A DNA stretch of 17,226 bases from Candidatus Sifarchaeum subterraneum. Lineage in GTDB: Archaea > Asgardarchaeota > Sifarchaeia > Sifarchaeales > Sifarchaeaceae. The notes beneath the pieces were generated by a model, which had not been told where the DNA came from, did no database searches, and worked only from the letters and a program-made list of their open reading frames with translations. The position numbers and the translations under genes are program-made. Location of the stretch: contig JAECRX010000034.1 in NCBI GenBank assembly GCA_016292335.1, forward strand, positions 1 through 17,226. The letters run 5' to 3'. This document shows positions 1-6,174 of this stretch, one piece after another (within the stretch, counting starts at the first letter, position 1; each line of letters begins with the position of its first letter).

Positions 1-60
1 ATCGAGGCAATTGCTATTTACGCTCTGGTTGTTGCAATAATGTTGATTGGTCTTATCTAA
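1..60 (+). CDS. atpK: A-type ATP synthase subunit K (proteolipid ring), C-terminal fragment
   Basis: The window opens inside a reading frame that ends at TAA (58-60) and encodes 19 residues, IEAIAIYALVVAIMLIGLI. This closely resembles the last transmembrane helix of archaeal A-type ATP synthase proteolipids. In that family the Glu before A-I-A-I-Y is the ion-binding carboxylate of the membrane rotor ring that carries H+ or Na+ through the enzyme. The rest of the gene lies outside the window. No ATP synthase gene follows on the same strand and the next gene is convergent, so K looks like the last gene of its transcript here. The fragment is short, so the call rests on one motif, but that motif is distinctive. 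Confidence 0.75.
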   Translation: MEAIAIYALVVAIMLIGLI

Positions 61-337
61 GCAACAAGCGAGCAAGTCACTTATAATCCAAAATCTTTAT
101 ATTCTTTTCCTCGCCGTTTCTCGAACAATGATCCGAATGATTTCAGTAATTGTCAGATAACCGCAAGCAGATAAGCATCACCACATATTTTTCACCTCTT
201 TTTTATCAGGCGAAAATATCGATTCGATGTGGTCTAATCTCTCCCGTTATCCTATTAGCGCCGCTAAAAAAAAAGATTTCGGAGTATTTGGTAATCGTTT
301 TTCTTTACATGACAAATTAATTAGAACTTTATTTCTT
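61..337. other. Non-coding stretch between atpK and a convergent small gene
   Basis: No convincing gene is visible. Several T-rich runs on the plus strand (about 100-110 and 200-210) could end atpK transcription, because archaeal termination commonly uses oligo-T tracts. The A-run at 266-274 reads as oligo-T on the minus strand and lies downstream of the convergent gene, so it could serve that gene. Confidence 0.35.
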
Positions 338-574
338 TCATTTTTTTTTCTGTTTGGAAGGATACCATCTAAAAACTTCAAATATAGTCCAAGCGAGTCC
401 TAATAAACCACCTGCGAGTGCACCAAATGCTGCAGCCATCATTCCATAATCCCTAAATAAGTAATAACCCACGATAATACCTAATACAACCAGCACAGGT
501 AGACTGGCGGCTATAAACCATCCTCTTGACATTTCTTTGCCACTTAAACCTTCTCGATGGCGTTCACGTGTCAC
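338..574 (-). CDS. Small two-helix membrane protein, AtpZ/AtpI-like
   Basis: From the GTG at 574 this encodes 78 residues: a charged N-terminus of about 15 residues, then two hydrophobic helices. Roughly, the helices are WFIAASLPVLVVLGIIVGYYLF and MMAAAFGALAGGLLGLAWTIF, joined by a short RDYG turn, with a Lys-rich C-terminus. The pattern of paired Gly-rich helices around a short polar turn resembles AtpZ/AtpI, small accessory proteins of ATP synthases implicated in c-ring assembly or ion supply. Lying beside the ATP synthase proteolipid gene, on the opposite strand, fits that idea but does not prove it. The frame is open back to 652, but GGAGGT at 582-587 sits 7 bases before the GTG at 574 and no comparable site precedes the upstream start. 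It could equally be an unrelated small membrane protein. Confidence 0.55.
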   Translation of the reverse strand: MTRERHREGLSGKEMSRGWFIAASLPVLVVLGIIVGYYLFRDYGMMAAAFGALAGGLLGLAWTIFEVFRWYPSKQKKK

Positions 575-581
575 TCTCTGT

Positions 582-587
582 ACCTCC
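582..587 (-). promoter_or_regulatory. Ribosome binding site that sets the start of the small membrane gene
   Basis: GGAGGT on the minus strand lies 7 bases before the GTG at 574. It favours a 78-residue product over the 104-residue open frame, whose extra N-terminal part (Cys- and Arg-rich, not membrane-like) is probably untranslated leader. Confidence 0.55.
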
Positions 588-796
588 ACAGTTAAGAAAA
601 ACCTTTTTCTTCTTAAAGTGTATACCCTACAGAAAGTATTAATGCAAGTCACGAATAAAAATATAGATGTTCAAGAATATTTTTTCTTTAAAATTAGTCT
701 TTGACATTACGAACTACTGGAAATAAGACATAATCAAGATTAAGGTCTATTCCGAGAATAGCCCGATCTTCGGCCATTATATCTATTTTCATAAAG

Positions 797-1840
797 GTGG
801 AACAACTGGAAGATAAGAAATACTTAAAAGAGTTGGAAAACTGCCATCTCTGTGAATGGCAATGTGGTGTAGATCGCCTTGCTGGAGAAAAAGGATGCTG
901 TAGAATGACAATCCCTCTCGTTTCAAGTTGCCAACTCCATCCAGCACCTCCTCAATCGTATACGCATTTTTATCCAGGCTGCAACTTCAAATGTTTAAAC
1001 TGCCAAAATTATACTATTGCACATCATGTGAGTTCATCTATTGCATATAATGATATTCGTGGATGGATAGAGCCAGAGGATCTTGCCTTTGAAAGTCTAA
1101 CTGCTTTGAAGACTTCTTTTGCCAGCTGGATCAATGCAGATCGAATATTTTTCAGTGGTGGAGAGCCTACCATTCATCTTCCATATATTGAGGAGGTTGT
1201 GAGGATATGTCAATTGATAGAACCAACGAAATTCAACTATGACACAAACGGATTCCTTACAAAGGATTCTCTAAAAAGAGTTCTCAGATTTGCCACATCT
1301 ATCACATATGATATTAAAGCATTTAACGATGAAGTTCATAGAGCTTTGACTGGAGCCCCAGTTGAACCAGTATTGAGGAACGCAGAATATATCGCAAAAT
1401 ATGCGAAAGACCAACTTTGGGAATTCAGAATTCTTGTGATTCCGAAGATTGTTGATGAAGAAGAAATTCGAGGAATATGTGAGTTTATAGCCGAAATGTC
1501 TCCTTCACTTTCTGTTTGTTTCCTTGCGTTTAGACCAAATTTTGTGCTTGATTCGCATCGTGGAGCACCTCCGAAACTGATGGAAAAAGCAGTTAAAATA
1601 GCAACCGACTGCGGACTTGAGAAAGCTTACTGGTCAGGACATCCAAGTATTAAAGGAGGTATCGGTGCAGTGAGTGAAGGAGGAAAATATTCAAGAAGAT
1701 ACAATTCAGAATCTGCCCAAATTGCTTGTGCATATGCTTTTAAAATCGGTGGCTGTAGAACACACACCCGAAATTGCGGTGGATGTAGCCAACAACAGAA
1801 ATGTCCAGTTCAGAATTACAAGCCTCTAAGGTATACCTAA
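797..1840 (+). CDS. Radical SAM protein, PflX / pyruvate-formate-lyase-activase-like
   Basis: A 347-residue radical SAM enzyme. The [4Fe-4S]-SAM motif CxxxCxxC is present as C62-NFK-C66-LN-C69, preceded by YPG, and the SAM-binding GGEPT is at 121-125. The N-terminal Cys cluster (C16, C19, C23, with C34 and C35 in EKGCCRM) is typical of the PflX-type group of activase homologues, whose substrate is generally unknown. An unusual C-terminal tail holds five more cysteines (C311, C320, C327, C330, C336), which could bind an auxiliary iron-sulfur cluster or zinc. The start is a GTG with no Shine-Dalgarno sequence. A TATA-like CATTATATCT at about 775-784 suggests a leaderless or very short-leader transcript. 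It stands alone; no glycyl-radical enzyme is visible nearby. The radical SAM call is firm; the substrate cannot be read from the sequence. Confidence 0.88.
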   Translation: MEQLEDKKYLKELENCHLCEWQCGVDRLAGEKGCCRMTIPLVSSCQLHPAPPQSYTHFYPGCNFKCLNCQNYTIAHHVSSSIAYNDIRGWIEPEDLAFESLTALKTSFASWINADRIFFSGGEPTIHLPYIEEVVRICQLIEPTKFNYDTNGFLTKDSLKRVLRFATSITYDIKAFNDEVHRALTGAPVEPVLRNAEYIAKYAKDQLWEFRILVIPKIVDEEEIRGICEFIAEMSPSLSVCFLAFRPNFVLDSHRGAPPKLMEKAVKIATDCGLEKAYWSGHPSIKGGIGAVSEGGKYSRRYNSESAQIACAYAFKIGGCRTHTRNCGGCSQQQKCPVQNYKPLRYT

Positions 1841-2301
1841 CACAAAAATACGATCGAGAACGTTGGTAACTTCCTCCCCTCCCTGAGGTGCGAGCCTCCC
1901 AGTTTAGTCAACTATTTTCCCGTCTGTCGGCGGAGGGGTGTTTCAGGAAAGTTTACAGGGCTTTTCGTAGATTCGATAGAACTTTCTCTTTTCCGCTATA
2001 GATATTTTTTCATAGCCATGCAAACGTATTAAGGATAGGTTTTCTACTCTTACTTATGCCACGGTTCCTATCTTTTGAAGTATTTTCGTGGCCATATTAC
2101 TTTATGAAGACATGACACTTTATCTTTCTTTTGTCTTCTCCACCCTACACGCTCGTCTGCCCTTTCCAACACACCAGAGTATTTACTCGGAAGTACTGAA
2201 AAAAACAGTGTCATATAAATTGAATGAAGGTCTGTTAATTTTTTAGTAACTCATCTTAATCTAACTTTCATATCTGAGGTCTGTTAAACTTGGGGAAATA
2301 A
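1841..2301. other. 461-base intergenic region, no gene found
   Basis: No frame of useful length and no recognisable protein motif on either strand. The left part (1868-1938) resembles the end of an IS200/IS605-type element (listed separately). The middle is T- and C-rich. A TATA-like CATATAAATT at about 2212-2221 may drive the thioredoxin-like gene at 2302. An 11-base direct repeat, AGGTCTGTTAA, occurs at 2228-2238 and 2277-2287 within that gene's leader. Confidence 0.4.
1868..1938 (-). mobile_element. Degenerate IS200/IS605 (TnpB-type) element end
   Basis: The plus-strand text at 1868-1902 begins AACTTCCTCCCCTCCCTGAG and continues into GCGAGCCTCCCAG. This matches, with a few changes, the GC-rich hairpin end that I recall flanking many archaeal and bacterial IS200/IS605 tnpB elements (TTCCTCCCCGCCCTGAAGGGCGAGG). 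Read that way the element lay on the minus strand with this as its right end. The original hairpin is decayed, but CCCCTCC (1876-1882) can still pair with GGAGGGG (1932-1938). No tnpB or tnpA frame is recognisable next to it, so it would be a relic. The consensus is from memory, so confidence is moderate. Confidence 0.4.
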
Positions 2302-2649
2302 ATGAATGCATCAGAGAGTAACGATCAAAACATTTTAGATCCTTCCAACAAATTTAAAATCTTTTTTCTCACTTCCCCAGATTGCTTTGATTGTCCACGA
2401 GTATTTATAAATCTTAAAGAAGCTGTAAAAGAATTAAAAAAAACAATAAAAGGAACAAACTTACCCCAACCTACTATCAAAATCATTGACATTACTGAAA
2501 AGCCAGATCTTGCAGAAAAACTTCAGGTATTAGCGGTTCCAACCATAATAATGGAAAATCTTCACATAATGGGCTTTATTGAAAAGAAAGAATTAGTAGG
2601 TTTTCTGCACCAAGTTTTCCTGTCAGATTTTGAGATGTTTACTAAATAG
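2302..2649 (+). CDS. Thioredoxin-like protein
   Basis: A 115-residue cytoplasmic protein with the thioredoxin pattern: a beta strand (FKIFFLTSP), a CxxC redox motif C28-FD-C31 followed by Pro, a long helix, and a cis-Pro loop LAVPT (Pro80) about 50 residues later that would sit next to the active site. The C-terminal part (IMENLHIMGFIEKKELVGFL) gives the last strand and helix. The dipeptide between the cysteines (Phe-Asp) is not the Gly-Pro of classical thioredoxin, so it may be a specialised disulfide or glutaredoxin-like protein. The start ATG follows AATAA with only a weak GGGG upstream. It is not obviously co-transcribed with either neighbour. Fold assignment is good; partner and role are unknown. 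Confidence 0.75.
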   Translation: MNASESNDQNILDPSNKFKIFFLTSPDCFDCPRVFINLKEAVKELKKTIKGTNLPQPTIKIIDITEKPDLAEKLQVLAVPTIIMENLHIMGFIEKKELVGFLHQVFLSDFEMFTK

Positions 2650-2768
2650 ATGAATAAAAAGAACAGGTAAAAAGAGTTAAAAAAACATTTTCATGGTAAT
2701 TTTAGGGTTTTCAAAATATTATCGTAAATTTAATAGTTTATTAGAGAGTTATATTTTCTATTTTTAGC

Positions 2769-3008
2769 TTATTTATGCTTTTCAGCACTTATGAGTGTCA
2801 TTGTTTCCCGTACATGAACCAATTTTTGTCTCACGCTAAGAATAAAAGTAGAAAGATCTTTATCTGTTTTCGTTTCAACCTTGCAAATAATATCATATAT
2901 CCCATAAATCGTTGAAATCTCTTTAACCTCTTCATATTCTTTAAGCAAACTGACAACTTCGTTCTCATTACCGGGTATAATTTTAAATAGAACGTATGCT
3001 AAGACCAT
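2769..3008 (-). CDS. Stand-alone Lrp/AsnC-type ligand-binding (RAM) domain protein
   Basis: A 79-residue protein that is all RAM/AsnC C-terminal domain: beta strand MVLAYVLFKIIPG, helix NENEVVSLLKEYEEV, the hallmark turn IYGIYDIICKVET (34-46), a second helix, and a final strand ETMTLISAE. It has no DNA-binding helix-turn-helix. In the Lrp/AsnC family this domain oligomerises and binds amino acids or similar effectors; stand-alone versions are common in archaea and may act as sensors or modulate full-length Lrp proteins. A good ribosome site (GGGAGG, 8 bases upstream) fixes the start. The promoter region is shared, divergently, with the Taw2-like gene, which may suggest joint regulation, but no operator is evident. 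Confidence 0.85.
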   Translation of the reverse strand: MVLAYVLFKIIPGNENEVVSLLKEYEEVKEISTIYGIYDIICKVETKTDKDLSTFILSVRQKLVHVRETMTLISAEKHK

Positions 3009-3267
3009 TTATGAACCTCCCATTTATGAGCTTCTTGAGGCTTTATTGTTTTTAATCATATATTTTGTGAAATATTTTTGCAATAATCTAAGTTAATCTT
3101 CTTATGTTTTTCCTATACTTAATGATTAAATGAATTTCTCGAATTTTTTTATAAAAGATAACGGTAAAAGATCGATTATTCGTATCTCGATTTAAAAAGG
3201 GATCTCAGGTAAAAAAATCTACAACTTTATTGTAACAGCTTATCACTTCTTTATCAATTAAAGAGGA

Positions 3268-4152
3268 ATGAAGATGGGTAGGAAAAAATTCAAAGATTTT
3301 CTAAAGTCAAAATTTAATGGGAAGATTGATCCCGAGTTAGTCTCTCTTTTACCCAAAGGATATAATGTGATTGGCGATATAGCCATTGTGAGAATTCCTG
3401 AAAAATTAACAGAGTTTAAGAGAGAGATTGGAGAATTTCTTTTAGAATGGGAGGTAAAAGCAAGATCTGTTGCATGTTTTACTGGCGTGACTGGAGAACT
3501 AAGGACCCCCACGGGAATTGAAATTATTGCAGGTAAAAATAATTTTGTCACAGTTCATAGAGAACTCGGATGTAAATTTGAGCTGGACATATCAAAAGTT
3601 CTTTTCTGCTTGGGAAATCATTACGAAAGAATGAGAATGATTGATGTTGTTAAACCAAGTGAAATTGTCATCGACATGTTTGCTGGTGTTGGTCAATTTA
3701 CAATACCCATTGCAGTTCATTCAAAAACAGAGAGGATATGGACAATCGATAAAAATCCACACGCCTATTCTTACCTTTTGAAAAATATTTTTCTCAATTC
3801 GGTTGAGAATATTGTTATTCCTTTTTGGGGTGACAGCTATTACATTGTCCCAAATTTATTAAGTGAAAAAGCAGACAGAATAATTATGGGATTCATTAGA
3901 GGTCTTGACCCAAGTCAAAGATTGTGCAAAGATTTCCTTCCAGGAGCTTTAAAGGCCTTGAAAAAAGAAGGTGGCATAATTCATTTTCATGAAATATTTC
4001 CTCAAGAAGATGTATTTGAAAAACCTATCGAAATAATTAGGGAATATGCTCTAGCAGAGGGAAGAAACGTAATTGAAATTACTTACCAAGGGATTATAAA
4101 GACTTACGCGCCTAAAATTGTACATGTAGTTGTTGATGCTGTTATTTCTTAA
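3268..4152 (+). CDS. Trm5/Taw2 (Met-10) family tRNA-modifying enzyme, probably Taw2-like
   Basis: A 294-residue class I SAM-dependent enzyme. The SAM-binding motif I is VIDMFAGVGQF (134-144), with the acidic residue D161 ending the second strand and D189 in WGDSY. YERMRM (119-124) matches the xxERxR element before motif I in Trm5/Tyw2 proteins. The catalytic loop reads DRIIMGFIRG (203-212), not the NLP/NPPY-type loop of m1G37 methyltransferase Trm5. This is closer to Taw2, which moves the aminocarboxypropyl group of SAM onto the base in archaeal wybutosine synthesis at tRNA-Phe position 37. A second ATG at 3274 has a better spaced GAGG and may be the real start, shortening the protein by two residues. 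Family is firm; Taw2 over Trm5 is an inference. Confidence 0.8.
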   Translation: MKMGRKKFKDFLKSKFNGKIDPELVSLLPKGYNVIGDIAIVRIPEKLTEFKREIGEFLLEWEVKARSVACFTGVTGELRTPTGIEIIAGKNNFVTVHRELGCKFELDISKVLFCLGNHYERMRMIDVVKPSEIVIDMFAGVGQFTIPIAVHSKTERIWTIDKNPHAYSYLLKNIFLNSVENIVIPFWGDSYYIVPNLLSEKADRIIMGFIRGLDPSQRLCKDFLPGALKALKKEGGIIHFHEIFPQEDVFEKPIEIIREYALAEGRNVIEITYQGIIKTYAPKIVHVVVDAVIS

Positions 4153-4325
4153 TATTAACTACTTATCAACAAATTGGTGAGTTTCTTCAGAAGATTAGCA
4201 ACCGTAATAATCTAAGCAATCCACTTTCGTCTTCTATTTGGGATTTTTGGGATGAACATCTTTTTCAAAGTAAGTGTTTTGTTGATGGGCTTAATTGGAT
4301 CGCACGGATCTTGCAAAAAATACAA

Positions 4326-4766
4326 TTATTCAAAAGTTTGGTAATCTAATTCTACAACTTCTTCTTCAATTATTCTAAAAAATTTATGGCTCTTTCTGAC
4401 TGGATCGATAACAAGAGCAACAGCGTGCTTAAAAAGAGATTGATATATTTTTTGAGTGGCTCTGTCAATAGAAGATAAAAAACAACCGAATCCGGGGTGA
4501 GAATGGAACCAGCCAACTATATAATCTTCACTTTCACCAAATTTTTTAGCCACCTCGACGAGAAAGTCTTCTGAAAGGGAGAAATGTATAGGTGTTGATG
4601 ATTGATTACCTGTGATAGCATCGTCTATAATCAAGAAATCATCTGCAAGACTTCCAATTAGCAAGCCTCCAATTTCCTTACTCGAATCTTCGGTGTAATT
4701 GAAAACTTTTTGTAAAGTTTTCTTCTTGATTTTTATGTCCTTTAATTTCATAGCCAATTTCTCCAT
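4326..4766 (-). CDS. JAMM/MPN metalloprotease, Rpn11-like (copy 1)
   Basis: A 146-residue JAMM (MPN+) isopeptidase domain with all metal-site residues: E31 in KEIGGLLIG, then GWFHSHPGFGCFLSSID with H88, H90, S98 and D101, spaced exactly H-x-H-x7-S-x2-D. The text around the site (HSHPGFG, SSID, TQ) is much closer to proteasome-lid Rpn11 than to the bacterial Mec+/RadC-type JAMMs. In archaea such enzymes are thought to remove ubiquitin-like modifiers. The protein ends soon after the domain (VVELDYQTFE), with no extra domain. A second JAMM gene (5638-6174) and a coiled-coil gene lie just upstream on the same strand. No ubiquitin-like protein or E1/E2 enzyme is visible in this window. The start ATG has only a weak upstream purine stretch. 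Confidence 0.88.
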   Translation of the reverse strand: MEKLAMKLKDIKIKKKTLQKVFNYTEDSSKEIGGLLIGSLADDFLIIDDAITGNQSSTPIHFSLSEDFLVEVAKKFGESEDYIVGWFHSHPGFGCFLSSIDRATQKIYQSLFKHAVALVIDPVRKSHKFFRIIEEEVVELDYQTFE

Positions 4767-4797
4767 CTATGGAGAATACAAACTACGGTGAACTAAC

Positions 4798-4817
4798 CCC
4801 CCCAACAAGTTGGGGGG
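4798..4817. terminator. Perfect 9-bp GC-rich hairpin with 2-base loop
   Basis: Six C plus AAC pairs with GTT plus six G around an AA loop, followed on the plus strand by TTT. It sits just upstream of the copy 1 JAMM start, where it could terminate read-through from the coiled-coil gene. It equally fits the terminal hairpin of an IS200/IS605-type end, which is my preferred reading. Confidence 0.4.
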
Positions 4818-4994
4818 TTTCCTGATTCTTCCATCTCCTAGCGGCGTATGTCTAACAGACATCCTAGAACGCTGGGGGACGAATCCGTAAAAACAGAAGT
4901 TCACCTATCTGGCGTATGGTAAGCGCTTGAACTTCGCAATATGGGCTTAAAAGACAAAATTCGCTGCATTACTCTGATCTGTGGGTGCGATCAT

Positions 4995-5030
4995 CTTTTC
5001 GCCGATTACGTTTCGGAAAAACCTGTATAG
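4995..5030 (+). repeat. Dispersed motif copy A
   Basis: CTTTTCGCCGATTACGTTTC runs on into GGAAAAACCTGTATAGG. It aligns with copies at 8602-8637 and 10507-10543: CTTTCCG, 8-9 variable bases, TTTCGG, then AAACCTxTATAAA. This copy is the most diverged at its TATA-like end. It lies about 28 bases beyond the 3' end of the coiled-coil gene. Confidence 0.6.
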
Positions 5031-5058
5031 GCTGGAATTTACGGCGTTTTCTTTTTAT

Positions 5059-5493
5059 CTATTTTTTCTTTTTCTTTTTCTTTTTCCGTTCTTTTTCTCT
5101 TTCTTTCTTTTTCTTTTCTGCTTCTTTTCTCTTTATCTTTGCTTCCTTCTCTTTTTCTTTCTTTTCTTTTATCTCTACTTTTTCTCTTTTTTTCGCAATC
5201 TTTCCTTTGGCTTTTGCTAAACTTAGTTCGTCTTTAGCTACATCTTCTTTGAGTATAGCGGCTTCTTTTTCCTTTTTAGCTATATTGAATTTTAATTCTG
5301 CATGTTCCACCTGTAATTTTGAGATTTCTTTTGCCTCTCTTTTTCTCTCTATAGCTTTTTTGATCTCAGATTCTTTTTCAACGAGGTCTTTTCTAAGATC
5401 GGATATTTCAGATTTGAGTTCTTCTATAGATTTATATTTCTTAGAAAGTTCACTTCTAACCTTATCAACACTTTTTGCAGAAATTTGAAACAC
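5059..5493 (-). CDS. Lys/Glu-rich coiled-coil protein
   Basis: About 141-144 residues, almost entirely predicted helix. Residues 12-95 show heptad-like hydrophobic spacing (VDKVRSELSKKYKSIEELKS and onward), then the chain becomes a highly charged Lys/Glu tail ending in eight lysines. There is no signal peptide, membrane helix or known enzymatic motif. It lies between two JAMM protease genes on the same strand and shares a KKKKERE string with the tail of the second JAMM protein. It may be a scaffold or substrate, or a nucleic-acid- or membrane-binding partner; none of this is shown. The start is odd: the GTG at 5493 overlaps the only good ribosome site (AGGAGG, 5493-5498), whereas an in-frame ATT at 5484 is ideally spaced. 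Length could be affected by slippage in the A-rich tail. Confidence 0.6.
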   Translation of the reverse strand: MFQISAKSVDKVRSELSKKYKSIEELKSEISDLRKDLVEKESEIKKAIERKREAKEISKLQVEHAELKFNIAKKEKEAAILKEDVAKDELSLAKAKGKIAKKREKVEIKEKKEKEKEAKIKRKEAEKKKKEREKERKKKKKKKK

Positions 5494-5498
5494 CTCCT
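5493..5498 (-). promoter_or_regulatory. Ribosome binding site overlapping the GTG start of the coiled-coil gene
   Basis: AGGAGG reads from 5498 to 5493, and its last G is the first base of the GTG codon, so this site cannot serve that codon in the usual way. The in-frame ATT codon at 5484-5482 lies 8 bases downstream, the normal spacing, which raises the possibility of a rare ATT start. Confidence 0.5.
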
Positions 5499-5622
5499 AG
5501 GCCAAAATTTGTAGAGAATCTTTGTAATTATAGTCACGGACACAAATAACTGCACAAATTCAGTTGGAAGGTATGCAAAAATATTCTATTTGAAAATATA
5601 ATACGAAAATCTCTATGTTTTC

Positions 5623-5641
5623 ATGATCCTTTTAGGATCAT
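5623..5641. terminator. 8-bp perfect hairpin at the end of the second JAMM gene
   Basis: ATGATCCT (5623-5630) pairs with AGGATCAT (5634-5641) around a TTT loop. The hairpin covers the stop codon of the minus-strand JAMM gene. On the plus strand it is followed by a T-run. It could stabilise or end the transcript before the coiled-coil gene; archaeal terminators often lack hairpins, so the role is uncertain. Confidence 0.35.
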
Positions 5642-6174
5642 TTTTCTTGACCCAGCAATTTTTTAAGCTTTCTAAACACACTATTGATTTCGCGTTCTTT
5701 TTTTTTCTTACTTTTCTTCTCTTCAATTAATTGATAGGCAACTTCTTTCCAATATTCTTTTTTAAGATTATCATCATAGCTAAGTCTGAAAAATTTAAAA
5801 CTTCTTTTTATAGGATCAACAACAAGGGCAACGGCTTCAGGAAAAAGAGACTGATACCGCTTTTGGGTTTTAACGTCAACAGACGACATAAATAACCCCA
5901 TGCCTGGATGGGAATGATACCATCCAATAATAGTCACGTTAGCACCTTTTTCAGCAATTTCAGCTGTTGCTTGAACCAATAATTCATCAGAAAGTGAAAC
6001 TCGCGCAAAGGAAGATGATTGTGGCCCAGAAATATGGTCAGAAATGCTTAATATGTTTTTTTGTTTTTCAAAACGGCCAAGAAGTAATCCTCCAACCTCT
6101 TTTTTTGATTTCGAAGTAAGATCAAAAATTTCAGAGAGAACTTGTTCCGGGGTTGAAACTTTAAAATCGCTCAT
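5638..6174 (-). CDS. JAMM/MPN metalloprotease, Rpn11-like with Lys-rich tail (copy 2)
   Basis: A 178-residue protein with an intact MPN+ active site: E26 in KKEVGGLLLG, and GWYHSHPGMGLFMSSVD giving H87, H89, S97 and D100. The stretch after the site, VKTQKRYQSLFPEAVALVVD, closely parallels copy 1 (ATQKIYQSLFKHAVALVID), so the two are paralogues, probably from a duplication. Copy 2 adds about 40 C-terminal residues that are strongly basic (KKSKKKKEREINSVFRKLKK), absent from copy 1 and reminiscent of the tail of the adjacent coiled-coil protein. Likely activity is cleavage of isopeptide or peptide bonds to a ubiquitin-like modifier. Archaeal JAMM enzymes of this kind are the closest relatives of eukaryotic Rpn11/CSN5, but a modifier is not visible here. 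The start ATG is the first in frame and has no strong ribosome site. Confidence 0.88.
   Translation of the reverse strand: MSDFKVSTPEQVLSEIFDLTSKSKKEVGGLLLGRFEKQKNILSISDHISGPQSSSFARVSLSDELLVQATAEIAEKGANVTIIGWYHSHPGMGLFMSSVDVKTQKRYQSLFPEAVALVVDPIKRSFKFFRLSYDDNLKKEYWKEVAYQLIEEKKSKKKKEREINSVFRKLKKLLGQEK

Larger units (their letters stand above)
4788..5035. mobile_element. Hairpin-rich non-coding element, probable IS200/IS605-derived MITE/PATE or ncRNA relic
   Basis: This gap between two minus-strand genes holds several strong hairpins. CCCCCC-AAC (4798-4806) pairs with GTT-GGGGGG (4809-4817) across an AA loop. ATGTCT-AAC-AGACAT is at 4848-4862. GAAGTTCA (4896-4903) pairs with TGAACTTC (4928-4935). 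The left edge, GTGAACTAACCCCC followed by TTGGGGGGTTTCCTGATTC, resembles the GTGAACTAC-hairpin-CTTCCTG right end of many tnpB elements, read on the minus strand. The right edge (4995-5030) carries the dispersed motif also found near 8602 and 10507. No protein frame is supported inside. A short non-autonomous element or a structured RNA would both explain it. Confidence 0.45.

Noticed and set aside
1905..2210. Decayed tnpB coding sequence next to the IS200/IS605-like end
   Set aside because: I read the minus strand in this stretch and found no TnpB zinc-finger or RuvC-like motif, so no pseudogene is claimed.
2228..2287. 11-base direct repeat AGGTCTGTTAA upstream of the thioredoxin-like gene
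   Set aside because: It could be an operator pair, but one short AT-rich repeat is weak evidence and it has no symmetry. It is mentioned only in the region note.
4163..4290. Inverted pair ATCAACAAA / TTTGTTGAT between the Taw2-like and JAMM genes
   Set aside because: The arms are 9 bases with a loop of about 100 bases and AT-rich; not convincing as a terminator, an element end or an RNA.
5059..5130. Poly-Lys end of the coiled-coil protein as a frameshift or assembly artefact
   Set aside because: The tract alternates AAA and AAG codons and stays in frame to a TAG stop, so no frameshift is needed, although a length error in the A-runs cannot be excluded by eye.
4981..5488. Plus-strand open frames rich in Phe and Ser opposite the coiled-coil gene
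   Set aside because: They are the mirror image of Lys/Glu codons on the other strand. The low-complexity Phe/Leu products have no ribosome site and no family resemblance.
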